Source of the DNA: Paracentrotus lividus
Taxonomy: Eukaryota > Echinodermata > Echinoidea > Camarodonta > Echinidae
Assembly: GCA_940671915.1 (NCBI GenBank)
Contig: CALNVZ010003435.1
Span: forward strand, 14,134,652 to 14,198,651
Direction of reading: 5' to 3'
Length of the DNA stretch: 64,000 nucleotides
Shown in pieces: positions 13,088 to 25,489 of the stretch (the stretch's first letter is position 1; each line of letters begins with the position of its first letter). A program made the translations under genes and the position numbers. A model generated the notes under the pieces. It searched no databases. It was not told the DNA's origin and saw nothing but the letters and a program-made list of their open reading frames with translations.

Positions 13088-14742
13088 CACTCCTTCACTT
13101 CAGAACGCTGGTAAAAAAAAATTGCATATTAAAACAGTTGGTTAAAATAATTAACCAATATGTATTAAAAGAAAAGTTGGTTAAAAAACAAGTTGGTTAA
13201 CGTGAAAAAGCATGGGTTGTTAAAAAAAGCCCAATTCCAATTTTACCATGTTGGTTAAAAAAATTGGTCCCGTGGAAGAAAAACAACCAATGGGAACGGG
13301 GATTTAACAAAGATACGCGCTCCGCTCCTCGCGCTAGAAATCTTGCGATTTTGATTTTCACGTAAGATATAGTGGCCTATTCATTGTGCACGTATTTTGT
13401 TCGCGACGACAACAAGTTACACAAGCTGACTGCTGGTCTGGCTGGACCTATCTTGACAATCTGATCAAAGTATATTGGTAGGTAGAACATGACTTGAGAG
13501 TATAGGGCTTGTGATATAGGACTAACATGCATTATGTTTTGGACTACTGGCCAGTACGGTTTCCTATTATTTCGGTTGAGCTTAGACCTAGCTGTTAATT
13601 AGATATTAAACTTGCCTGAAATTTATGCAGCTCCGGTCTTAGAATCTATACTTCGCTCTCCAACCAGCTTGGTCTCGGACTAAGTCTTTGAGGCATTAGA
13701 CTTTAGTTGGCTAAATATTAGAACTCGTTAGAACATCACTTGCATCTAAATTGGCCTAATATTTTTAGACCTCTCGATATTAGTCCAATAGGCTACTTGA
13801 CTGGGTTTAAGAGTGATGACTTCGGAATCTAACGTAGAATCAGCCAGCATCTCGTTTCTTATTCTAGATCTATAATTAGATCTGGACAGTTGATCTCAGA
13901 CTTGACGAGATTGTGACCTATCGTCTGAAGGGCGGAGTAATGATATTGTATGACTACTGGACCATACTTAGGCTACTGTAGGCCTACCTATTTAGGCCAC
14001 AAATATGCATGTAGTCTAATAATACAGGCATAACTCTTCTGTTTGTACCAATACTTTATCAATATGTCAAATGCGGTCCAGTTCCGGTCTATGCTTGATT
14101 TTTTTAACAACCATGATGTAATTAAAAAAGAATTAAACCAATTTAAGGGATGCAGTAACATTGAATGATATTCAAATCACTATTGATTCGATTTAGCTTA
14201 TTTTGCCACATATTATAAACACTTAGGTCATCTGGATACTTGAAATTGCAGAGCTAATTGCTTGCTTTACCTTCAGATATCACTGATTTCTACTCAAATT
14301 TATAAACCAACACCGGATGGTTTATAACCATGTGCTTTTCACACACCATTCTGTTTGTAAATTCCCCTTTCTGACGGCTGGTTAGCTTCGAGCTGAGGGT
14401 ATGGTGTTCGGCTGTGCTTTGGCATTGTTTTTACACTGTTAAGGTAGTAATGCTTCCATTTGATTGAAACTTTTCAGTTAAGTTTGTTTTTACTGTGTGG
14501 AGCAATATTCTATTCAATCTTGGTTATAATTGCTTTGTTTTTGAAAGTACTTTAATCCCTTTTAGTATTAAAATTACACACTGGGTTGGTTAAATTTTTA
14601 ACCAACTTTTATTTAAGTTTTCAATAATAATTGGTTAATTTTACCAATGGGGTTGGTTGTTTAACCAACAGTTGGTAAGTTCATATTTGAACCAACGGTT
14701 GGTTAAAATTTAGGCCGGTTGGTTAAAATTTTTCTGAGAGTG
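13088..14742. mobile_element. TTGGTTAAA inverted-repeat element, about 1.65 kb
   Basis: The left end (13088-13280) carries repeated GTTGGTTAAAA words. The right end (14580-14742) carries GGTTGGTTAAA and TTAACCAAC words in both orientations. Short outer matches (CACTCCTTCACTTCAGAA against CACTCTCAGAA in inverse) suggest the termini. The roughly 1.3-kb core is mildly CpG-containing, has TAGGCCTAC-type words and no coding potential. The ends are approximate because the repeats are imperfect and no target duplication is obvious. Confidence 0.5.
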
Positions 14743-15339
14743 TTCTTTGTCTCTTTATTTTTGTTTGTTTGTTTGTTGTTGTTTTTATTTGTTATCTTTT
14801 TTGGGGGGAAGGGGTTTTTATCAATTGTTACTTCTCACAAGAAAACAGACTTGAAGCAAAGGTAGGTACCCCCACAAACGCAAGATGGCGCTCTCGCGCA
14901 CACATGCAAATAGGTACACAAAAGTTGGTATCTCGAGAACAAAAGACACTTCCGATATCGCCTTGGAAAAGCGAATGCAGCGCCTAGGTTTTCGTGAGTT
15001 TTTTTTATTTTGTAATTGCCCCAGAATTATTGATTATCTATAAGTCATGTCGACGAGTGTAACAAACGGAAAAAGTCATTATCAACCTCCTAAACCCAGA
15101 AATTTTCCCCTGAAAATGTAACGAAGTGCTAGTACTCATTTTGAGGCATTGTTATCGAAACTTTCCTTGTTTTTTCCCCTAAATTTTGAGTGGCAAGAAA
15201 TGTCTTTAAATCAGAGTCTTTGGCATTTTATGGCTGTTTAGTTATTTGTCTATCCATACGTCCTTGATATATCATCCCCCAATAAACAAACAATTAGAAT
15301 TTAGAGGCATAGAAATGGCTTGTCAAAGTAACAGTCAAA

Positions 15340-15530
15340 CGATCCTCCTTAGATTTTTTCCGTGAATTTTTCTCGTTTTCCGTGCGTGTCGGCATGTCCC
15401 GTGCCTGCTGTACAGAAGCCCTATCGTAAGGGCTCACCATGGTGCGTGCAGGCATGACGCACACATGATGATCATTTGGACTATCGATAGCTCATGCAGA
15501 GACGGCTTTCTCATTGAAATTTTCAACACG
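15340..15530 (+). other. CpG-rich stretch ending in a strong splice donor, possible exon
   Basis: A locally CpG-rich stretch ends in ACACG|GTAAGTGAG, a near-consensus donor. An open frame runs to the donor from ATGATGATCATTTGG at about 15466 (MMIIWTIDSSCRDGF...). An earlier ATG in good context (CACCATGG) opens only nine codons. Upstream, AAGATGGCG at 14882 and AGGTTTTCGTGAGT at 14986 are also CpG-rich. No homology is recognised. It may be a first exon of an unknown gene or part of another repeat. Confidence 0.2.
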
Positions 15531-15733
15531 GTAAGTGAGCTGTTTTAGCTGTTTTTTTTGCGCTTTCTGAGATTTTAAAGTGAGTTTTAAGTCATGTACA
15601 TACTAAATGAAACATTGAACTTTTTTTTAATGTATGATTTGTGACTGTCAGAGCATTTTTGCTTTTTATCTGGGAGTACCTAGCAAAGGTGCACTATAAC
15701 AATAATTACTACAAAACAGAAATCCACATACAC

Positions 15734-15756
15734 CTACACACACACACACACACACC
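15734..15756. repeat. (AC)n microsatellite
   Basis: About ten AC units in otherwise unremarkable sequence. Confidence 0.9.
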
Positions 15757-18109
15757 ATGAAGGGCCGTTTCAAGAAATAAAATATCTTTGTCGTTGTCAC
15801 ACCATGCATGTTCACCTTCTTTAGTCCATTACCCTCAATGTAATTATAGGTACCTCACTGCACCAATTTGAAAGGGTCTATGACATTCGCTCTGGCGACA
15901 AGAGCTCTGCAGTATAACACTAAGTGAATGGCTAAATTCAGCCATGGAATATACACTTTACCTAACCCTAAACCCAACATAAAACTTTATTGCAGCCTTA
16001 ATCTAACATCTTAGATGAAATAAAATCAGACAAATATATGGAAATGATCAAACTGCATGTTTTGATATTTGCAGACAGAATGGTATGCTTTTGACCCTCT
16101 CATATTACAGCCAATTGGTCAGTGGTCAGAATCTATTAGACCTAGACAGAAAAGAAGAAGAGGGAAATTATCAACTCATTACAGCAGATTAGGATGTGGT
16201 CATTTGTATTCAAACCCCACAGCAGGGATAACAACAGGACAATTTTAAAAGGGAAAGGGATGAAGAAAGGGGTTTGATAAAAATAGAGAAATTGAGAGGG
16301 GGAGAGTAAAATGGAGCCAGACAGATAAAGAAAGAGAGGGAACAAAGAGGGGGCGAGAGGGGGAAGGCAAAAAAGAGAGGTCGCACAGAGAGGCACAGGG
16401 CAAAAAAAAAAGTATAAAATTCACAAACAATTACAATACTTCACAGTAACCAAAAGCAGATGTATTCACCCAAACTTTAAGCTTGCTCCCTTACCGCAAA
16501 AGACCCCATACCCATTCTACATTGAACTTGTGGAAGTGGAAATGGGTTATAATACTTTTAGGGAGGATGTGACAATGAACCCCGTCTTTTTTACATAACA
16601 ACTGCCCTTTTTAACTTTTCAACCTGTGGAAGATGATTCCCTATCAAGTGGCAGATCTAGGGGGAGGGGTCACATGAGGAACACGGACCCTCCCCTATTT
16701 TGGAGGAGTCACAAATGGAACTTTCATTGCCTTTTAAAAACACAAAATTTAGCAATATCCAAGAAACTGCAGTCTGTACCCCTACCGATATTTCATCTGG
16801 GTTTGTTTGGGTTCAATTTTTAATTAGCAGGCCAATTATGTTGTTTTTGTTTATGTTTCTTAACAAGTCTGCCAAGAATGTTATACAATACTGCCACTCC
16901 CAGGTAGAATCATGCAACACTCTGTATTATAATATATCTAATGATATATGATTTCATAAAATTAACAAATCTGTCAAAAAAATGTTAAACAATACTGCTA
17001 CAGGCAGAACCAAACAATACCATGACAGCCAGCATAGGCCAAGGAGATATTATTTTCTTCTTTGCATCTATAGATGTAACAACTATATGCATGCAGCAAC
17101 TAACTTTTTAGTATTTGGATACATGTATATCTCGGAAACACGTCTGTTTATATAATCATCAATCAAATTATGAAACATTAATATAGATTTGTTGGAGAGC
17201 ATATTGTTGCTGTCCATCTCAAAAAGGCAGCCGCTGTCTGGCTTCCAGGTAGTCCAATCAATAGTGAACATGAGGGGTGATGCTTTCCGGAGCTGTACCG
17301 CTTCCATGACCTCAAGAATCTTTCAAGTTCACGTCTAGTCAATAAAATGCCGCAAATAGCAACAGTTCAACCCTGTAACAGTGCAGGGAAAGCGTGAAGG
17401 AGGAGGCTGATCAATACCAAACACGGCATCCATTCCCAAATCCCTATTTAGATACCTTGATGCATCTACTTACAATGGATCTTAACTACAAAAGGGTTAA
17501 ACCCAAACTACGCCTGCCCGCTTACCAATCCAAATTTCATTTGGCAGAGTCAAGGGCAGGGGAATCGGCAAAATTGTTATTTTGGATTGGAATATGATGG
17601 AAGAGGGGAAGGGAAGATGAGATTTGTCAGAGTTGCATGTCTGGAATTAGTCTGGTATATGACTGAACTAGGATGACCTTCGCTCATCCTGGTAAGGTGA
17701 TCCTCTAACATGAAGATGAAGAGAAGTAGGTAATGATCATGACTGATATCTGAGCGGAAAACAACTTTCAGATGCCATCATATTTGTGGCCAAGCATTTT
17801 CTTGACAGGGGATGTAATTTGTGGGTTGGTGACTGACTTGGGAAGACGTCTGTCTACGGGTTGAGTAGAGAGTCTTAATTCACTAGAAGGTCTTCATTTG
17901 TGATCGGATTATAAAAATGGCAATGGGAAAAATGAACCTGTCATCTCTTTTACATCTCCATCCCCTCTCTTCCTCTTCCTCTTCCGCTCCATCTAATTTC
18001 CCCCTCCCTCCCTCAATTGCTTTTTTCCTCCATTGTATCCTATTTCTCCACCTTCTCTCTCTCTCTCTCTTCCTCTTACCTTAATTTCTCTACTGTTAAT
18101 CCTTCAATC

Positions 18110-18243
18110 GTATCAGGACAACTACCCCCAGACAATCATCCCCCAGGACAATAACCCCCCCCCCCAGGAATAGGGTTAAATGGTAGATTTTGGTAGGGGT
18201 AGTTGTCTGGGGGTAATTGTCCATGGGTAATTGTCCTAGAACC
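18110..18243 (+). repeat. CAGGACAACTACCCC MITE, copy 1
   Basis: Starts GTATCAGGACAACTACCCC, has a C-homopolymer and an AATAGGGTTAAATGGTAGAT core, and ends GGGTAGTTGTC...TTGTCCTAGAACC. The ends are imperfect inverse copies of each other. Two further copies lie at 47195-47332 and, reversed, at 52753-52918. Confidence 0.7.
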
Positions 18244-19780
18244 ACCTCCAATATGGTCTTTTTCTCCAATTCTCTGATCCCAATATCTCTCTCTTTCTAT
18301 CTATCAATCTCTCTCTAAGATTAGGTAACATAATCGAGGAGGAACTTCCTGCAAAGGTGACGTCTTCAACAAGACACCATCAGGATGAGAAGGTGACGTC
18401 CTCAGGACGAGAAGAGGAAGCTAAGGAAAGCCACTGAAAACGATAGTGTCACTGACTGACACATGCCCATTCTTACTAAGTGTTGAAGGAAAATAAACTG
18501 GATGCTTAGCTGTGCCATCCTAAAAATACCTTCAACTTGTGACATTTCAAAATGGGCCAACCGTAAAGTCAAGTTTCAAAACATTTCACATCTCTTCTGA
18601 GACTAGAGATAATATCAAATTGAAATCTGTGCTAAGTGACAGTGTAGTCTGAATGGAGAATATGCATTTTCAAGTTTTGTTTTCCATATTTCTTTTCAAT
18701 AATTGAGAGGGAACATACAATGTGTATGGGCCTATCTGTAAATTTTCTGCTTATCCACGATTTACATTAAATGGTCTTTTAACTTTGTTTAAATCTAAAT
18801 TTAATAAGTATTTAGGCTCTACTTTCTAAGAAAGCTACATTATTTATGATCTAAATTTGATTTAAAAAATAAAAATAAAAAACTATATATCAGCATCTCA
18901 CATCACTTAATTGTCTCCACTCTCCATAAATGTAAGATTTCACACTATATAGATTGAAAGGATTTGCAAAGCATGGCAGCAAAAAAAAAAAAGAGAAACA
19001 TTTCACTCTCGATTCCTCCATCATCACACCTAGTAGGCAATTGATGAATAATTATTTCTAATAAAATTGAATCCTTTCCAGATTGATCTCTAACTAGCGC
19101 CTGCCTGACAAGCCTTGTTGAAGATAGTGGTTTCATAACCCTACCTCCGAGGGCCCACGTAATCACCAACATTCAACCGTCATGCTGACTTGGTGCTTTT
19201 CAACCTAGCGACACCTTTTTTGCAAGGATATGGACTGAACGTTCCCTGCCAGAAATCTAAATAATCAAGGTTTTTATATAAATATCTAGTGCACAGCAAA
19301 GGTGGGTAAGTCTTTAAAAAAAGTCTCTTTAAAACTTAATAAGGCATCTTTAATTTCACAAAGATGTTAACAGAGGGAGTCCCAAAAGACCTTTCAAGAA
19401 TTTTTTAAACTATAGCTTATTTCTCCTCTATTTTAGCAGGGGAGGGGGTCCTAAAAATATGCAAGTATAAAATGATCTGGGCCCATATTCATGAAACCTT
19501 CATAGGCCTAGTTATCACCTCAAGGTGTACTGTTACCTAATAAATTAGTTGACAACTAGCTTTAGTGAGGTTTTTATGAATATGGGCCCTGAAAGTTTAC
19601 TTGATCAAGAAGTCAAACTGTTCTCTGTAATTAGGGAAAGAGGGAATATAGTATTAAAATTATTCAAAACGGGAACAACAGTCAATACTAAAATATTTGG
19701 TCATAATTTTGAAATTCAATGTTTAGGCATAATTTTCTAATTTTTCGGGGGATCCTCTATCTACAAGATGTAGACAAGAA

Positions 19781-20103
19781 ATCATAAAAATTATCACTAA
19801 TTTTATTATTTACAATAAAGAATTATATATTTGCCTACTTTGCTATTCGTCCTCGAATCGCCCACACGCGATTACTTTAACCCGAAAACTTTTGCTCTAT
19901 TGTCTCCTATCTTCCCCTCCCCTGTGAGAAGGGCGCCCTCTCATGATGAGGGCACTCAGCCAAAACACTCCCAACAAAACTTCCTCTTGTCTCATACCAC
20001 CCTAAAACTTTAAGTAGTGATGGAACGGGGGACGGAGGGAGGGATTGTAGGCAAATATATAATTCTTTATTGTAAATAATAAATTAGTGATAATTTTTAT
20101 GAT
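19781..20103. repeat. 323-bp MITE abutting the 6.1-kb element
   Basis: It opens ATCATAAAAATTATCACTAA and closes with the inverse TTAGTGATAATTTTTATGAT. Terminal repeats extend about 57 bp to TATATTTGCCTAC with one mismatch. The core (about 19840-19995) is an inverse copy of 26030-26190 in the right end of the neighbouring element, including CTCTCATGATGAGGGC. The two elements are therefore relatives with different outer ends, placed head to tail and sharing GAT at 20101-20103. Confidence 0.75.
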
Positions 20104-23100
20104 TTACTTCAAAAGAATGATATATTTGCCTACTTTGCTATACGACCAGCACCGATTTGTACTGGGGAGGTACAACACCTACAGTTTTAGATAATAAGGA
20201 GACGCCGTAGCAATGATAGAACAAAGAGAAAAGTTTCCTTCCATCGCAGAAACGTTCACACCATTATTTGATAAGCATACACTTTCCACGGGAAAATCCC
20301 TTAAAAACATGTCCCCGAAAGGCCGGTACCCTCACATCGAGGTCCCTAGGAATAACTAGGTACCTTGGTCCTCGGGTCCGCATCTATCTCGAGATAGTAC
20401 TCCAGTACTGGTCGAAAGATTCCATTGATATAACCAATTTGGACATTTTTTCAGGAATCCAAGATGTCTTCAACGGCGCCACATTCTGTAAGTGCGCACA
20501 ACGATGAATTTGACTAAAGGGACGTAGGAAAATTTTAAACAGACCGGAAAATCTGTCTGATTTTCGTTCAAAGCATGTCGAAAGAGAAACGATGAATATC
20601 TCTATAATTCCAACCTAAGTGGCTCGTTGATAGAAGAGGAACGAGCAATAAAATTAGCGTTTTCCCCGACATATACAAATCAGGGAGAACCTATGGAAGA
20701 TCTATCCAGGCAGAACCTAGAGACGGTGGTGTGAAGGAGGGTAAGCTAGGACTGATGTCCTCGCGACCACTCAATTTAGAGACCCGAGGTTTGAGTAGGG
20801 ACTCTTAAGAGAATAGAAAAATAAAGGAGGTGATGAAAGAAGAGCCGCTGAAAATGACTATCCATCGATAAGAATTTGAAATAGCTGGGATAGCTGAAAA
20901 AGGTGGGATAGCTGAAATAGCTGATCCAAATCCCTCTGGGGTAAGCAGAACATTACCCCCGTCGAGTGAAAGATGATGAAAAACGGTATGAACGGGAGAA
21001 AAGTTTTTCTCGGAACCCACAGAAGTAATACCGTTCGGTAGAAGGGTTTTACTAAGTGGATACACACCTACTCCCTTAAGGTCGAGAGGAGCACAATCGT
21101 CACATCCTGTAGCTCGAAATTGACTTCTTGATAACGGCTGAATATAAAAGGAAGACGTTTCAGGTGTTCGAGAGTTAGCTCTAACCGCTGCTGTTATGCT
21201 AAGAATCCACACCACGGCAAGTGTTATGGTTTCTCCGTTAATCAGAGGGAGAACTATCGCAACCAAGTCCGCGGCTGTGGTAGAGAGGAGTGATGATAAT
21301 CGTCGACGTCCTGCCCTTAACCCCTTGAGGACTGAGCCCGAAAATATTCGGCCCGAGGTTTATGGGAAATGTGTGATGTAGCCAAATCCGCTCGTCTCCA
21401 ACAGGTTAATACTTCCTAGTGAAACAGGAGAATACTACCCGGAAAGAACCAAGGGATTTCCGGTCAGTTCCGGAAATTGAAACGACAACCTGGGTAAACC
21501 AAAAATATCTCCTCTATATAAATCCTAACCTCAGAAAACAGAAGGTCTTTACTGACTTGAGGAAGTCAAACTGAGGAGAAGTCAAACTGAGGTCGGCCTT
21601 GCGACCAGTCGTGTGAAATCTATGAAACAGCGACCACTCTGAAGTGAGTCACTTATACGTCGTGGGAAAAAGGAAAAGGTTCAAACCAATTATTTTCCCA
21701 AAATCGGTTGTGTGCGAAGCGACTGGACCGATGTTCTCGTTGTTGCATCAGAAACTAGAGTTGAAAGGCTACTCTGCTCCTAGCAGTGAGAGTAAATCCT
21801 CTATGCGAATGAAATAAGACATCATCCCTCCGATGTCTGTTTCAACTAAACTGTCCGCTATCTGTAAAGGTCTTGAAGTGAGGAAGAACTTTCTCACCTT
21901 CAGGCTCTCCAAACGTCGTTGAGAAGAAAGGTCTCGGAGATTCCAATAACCGAAGACAAGGGGCCTCGATAATGGACTCTCCTCCTAACTGTGAAGCATA
22001 TGCGGTCAATATAATTGAAGAACGGAGGCGCTCCCTGTCTTCCCTGGAAGTGAACTCCTTAACCGCCCAAAAGGGAATATGAGGTTTAATTTCAGTAGAA
22101 AGGAATTCTAGACGGAGGCGGACTGAAATTCAGGCTGGAAAATCTCAAGAGTCGAACATTGAGAGGTCACGTTAAAAGTCTGCCAAATTGGGAACCTGGA
22201 CCAACAATTTCGATAGTCAACATGACATCCTTAATGTAATAACACTTAAAAACCTCCTCAACGCGATCCAAAGACTCTCTAAGTAGATCGGAAGTTCTAC
22301 TATCTCCAAACTGGGTCTCGTCAGATGATCCGCGGTGTCCGGTTGAGTCCCTAATACATGGGAATCAACTCTTCACTCAATCAAAACATGATGCAGTTTA
22401 GAACTTAAAGTCTGCTGCTGGTCCTCCCAACTGAGACTACGTGTATCGAGTCTCCGCTTTTGGGGAAAGGAATGTAGAAATTAGAACACATTTAGGGTAG
22501 ATTGTGACTTCCTCGATTTCTTCCTTTGAGCTATGTTCCGGACAAGGGACACATTAAGTGGTTTGGGTGGATGACTCTTGAAGACATCCCTGGATCGAGG
22601 TTTCTCAAAGTCTAAAATGAGACCGAATCTGATTTGTCGAAACGATAATAATCGTTTGCGATCGGAAAACAATAGTCGTTCCATCGGACCTAAATCTTTC
22701 AAACGTAGGTGGGAGTCACCTCAGGCGCTTCCTCCCATATCTAAAAAGGATGAGAGTTCGAAGCGGATCTGAGCTACTCCTATCCTGACTTCTACCCCAC
22801 TGACCAGTATGATTTCCTCGACCCGACTGTTGTGATGAATAGTGTTATGTCTGACTTCCTTGTCAGCCGGTTATCCAGTTCGTAGAAAAGTTGACGTGAG
22901 GATTGTAATTACACGTCAAAAGTAAATAACGACTTGGAGGTTGATATGAAGCTTTTCTAAACTACCCTAAAGTTCTTTGGCCGAATTCTCGGCCTCTGAA
23001 AAATTCCGACCCACCGGGATTTTGGGTCCACCGGAAAGCCAGTCCAGTGAAACTGGGGATAAGACCACCATGACCCCAAGATGTCTCAGAATCTCTTTCT

Positions 23101-24644
23101 TGTAGACACTGTCCCTCTGGTGGGACAAAGGGCGGGGCGAAGGATCGACCGTGATGAAGATTTTTCAAGGTAAAATTTTTCCTTGTCTGAACTCGAACTC
23201 CGTTCTGATCTAACCTCCCTTCATTTAACTCCGGGAGCGCGATCAGCCCAGTTGCGAGAGAAACTTCTCTGATCATGAGATTCAATTAGTGATCCGTATT
23301 TCGTCTGTTATCTCCAACATTATTGACGATAATGTCTGAAAGGAGGGGTCCTAGTTCTCCTGAGTGAAGAAAAATCTCGCCTTAAACCTTTCCTTCATTC
23401 TTCCTAGTGAGTTTAGGTAGAAAACTTAAGGCTCTGTATCTCATAAAATCTAATTTCGGAATCGCTGAAATCCTGAGATACTTCCGGTTTGAATCCTACA
23501 TACAGATCGTATATAGGCTAAGCTCGTATTTTTACTCGGACAAACTCCGTTGAGTCCGAACTGAGTAGTGAACTTCTTCTTCTGAAAAAAAACGGACCTC
23601 TATCAGATAGACGGGCCTAAAACGTCGCAGTTACGATAATCAAACACCATCGAAGCGTGAATGAATATCCTTGCAAGGGTGGAGCGATGATCTGGTATCA
23701 AAACACCCCCTTTTTTTCTTTAAGATAGAAGAAATCTAAAGTTTTCTCAATGCGGATTCGTGAGAACCGAACTCCGAGGAGGAAGAGGTTAACTCCCTCA
23801 AACTAGTGCCGTAGTCTTCTTAGTCTCCGATGGAAATCCCTACCACGGAGTGGTCGGAGTGACGCGACTCTGAAGAAGAACTGCTGCGACGTCTGCTCCG
23901 AACTTATCGTCCGGTAATTACGACATTGTAGGAATTAACCCATTTCGAGCGACTCCCCGGTACCGATCCTGAGTCCCTTCAGTGGGTCTGAAATTCGCTT
24001 CCGAACTCGCAAGGAGAGCTTCTATTTCGCCCTAAACTTGCGAAATCGATCTCCTCGGGGAAGGAACTCGACCCATCAAGTCTACTAGATAGGTACTCTA
24101 CCATATTTAAAAATAGGTCGATATTGAAGAAATAGACCGAGAAGGATATCGAAAGCCTTGAAGAAGAAATAAATTTTCTCAACACCATAATGTTCCGTGA
24201 AGGAAGATATCCGACATCATGGTAGATTGGCCACCCTCCTGACTCATTAACTTCTGGATCGAAGTCAAGTCAAGGTGACCTAGTCAAAGGAATAGGAGAA
24301 CCATCCATCTCAAGCCGTTCATATCGCAATCAAATTGTGGTGAGCGGTATGAGATGATAGCTGTAGAAATGATTCTTCCTTAAGGAAAAGTGATATGAGG
24401 TTCTCGTAATAAATTCACCGGAGAAAGTGGGACGTGGACGAGGACTCGACGAAAAGTCCCCACTTCTGCATCCTTGTGAGTGGTAGTGAACTCCGACTTT
24501 GGTCAGATGAAATAACTGCGATGGTATCTGAATTGATTATTTCCCATAACCAAACAACATGATCATTCTGTCTACAAATGAATCTGTCGGGATTGATTTA
24601 CCAGGGCAGGAACCATGGGAAATCGAGATGTAGAGAGAAACATG

Positions 24645-25230
24645 ACTGTAATCGATTCTGACATGATATATTCAACAGAGATCGATTTAGGTGAGATCGA
24701 TTTATTATAATCGATTGTTTGTCATGATCGATTCCTCTGAGATCGATTTGGGCGGATCGATTCAAATTTGATCGATTTGGCGTGATCGATTCATCTGTGA
24801 TCGATTATGTTGTAATCGATTCAATCGTGATCGATTGTGTTGTGATCGATTCAAACTGTAATCGATTATGTTGTGATCGATTCAATCGTGATCGATTATG
24901 TTGTAATCGATTCAATCGTGATCGTTATGTTGTAATCGATTCAAGTTGTAATCGATTATGTTGTGATCGATTCAACTGTGATCGATTATGAAGTGATCGA
25001 TCGATCGATAATGTTCATGATCGATTGATGTGATCGATTTACCTAACGATATCGATAACGATACCGATACTGGCTATCGATACTAGACCTATCTCAGGTG
25101 GCAAGCCAACCTTTCGATCGATCTCGATCATGTTGGAAAGATCTCACGATCGATCCTACAACTTCCACTAGATCGATGTCAAGACATGATCGTAAACGAA
25201 GTTGCCCTCCTCGATCCCTCACCAAGATCG
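24645..25230. repeat. ATCGAT palindrome array, 15-bp period
   Basis: About thirty ATCGAT palindromes occur. From 24780 to 25000 they follow a strict 15-bp period that alternates two versions, (A/G)ATCGATTATGTTGT and (A/G)ATCGATTCAATCGT, a 30-bp dimer. Outside this core the spacing loosens and the flanks vary, with runs such as GATCGATCGATCGATAA. Because 15 is a multiple of three, the plus strand stays open and reads VID-x-x repeats at 24782-24991; this is not a protein gene. ATCGAT is the core recognised by Onecut/HNF6-type factors, and TATCGATA-like sites by DREF/BEAF-type factors; any such role here is inference. Confidence 0.85.
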
Positions 25231-25482
25231 ATTTGGGGTGCGTCGCTGGGATAGGCCGACGATAGGCGACTGAACCCGTCCCCAGGAGTTCAACTACGTG
25301 ACTCCCACACGACGACTTTCCGGGGGCTCGGCGGTACCGTTAAGTTGTGGACTTACCAACTGCCACCGGCCCATACTCGCCCCCGGGCGGGGTTGTGAAT
25401 CCCGACTTACTTTCGTTGAAAACAGATGTACGCTTTCGTTCCCCGTCTAACTGTTTCTTCCCCGTCTAACTGCTTCGCGGCC

Positions 25483-25489
25483 TATAAAA
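25483..25489 (+). promoter_or_regulatory. TATA-box-like site inside the 6.1-kb element
   Basis: TATAAAA follows CGGCC and sits just after two tandem TTCCCCGTCTAACTG words (25437-25472). In shape it is a good core TATA box for plus-strand transcription starting near 25515, but no reading frame of note follows, so its use is uncertain. Confidence 0.25.

Larger units (their letters stand above)
14743..19780. other. Mostly AT-rich sequence, unknown content
   Basis: Contains the possible exon at 15340-15530, an AC microsatellite, a purine-rich tract at 16150-16410, pyrimidine-rich tracts at 17940-18080 and a MITE at 18110-18243. The minus-strand ORF at 17083-17307 starts with a slightly protein-like stretch (EAVQLRKASPLMFTIDWTTW) but has no recognisable domain or clear splice sites. 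Confidence 0.5.

Noticed and set aside
20805..21345. About 150-190 codon minus-strand open tract with hydrophobic ends inside the 6.1-kb element
   Set aside because: No ATG near the start, no family resemblance, and the surrounding element shows no other coding sequence.
24782..24991. Plus-strand VID-repeat frame
   Set aside because: By-product of the 15-bp ATCGAT array.
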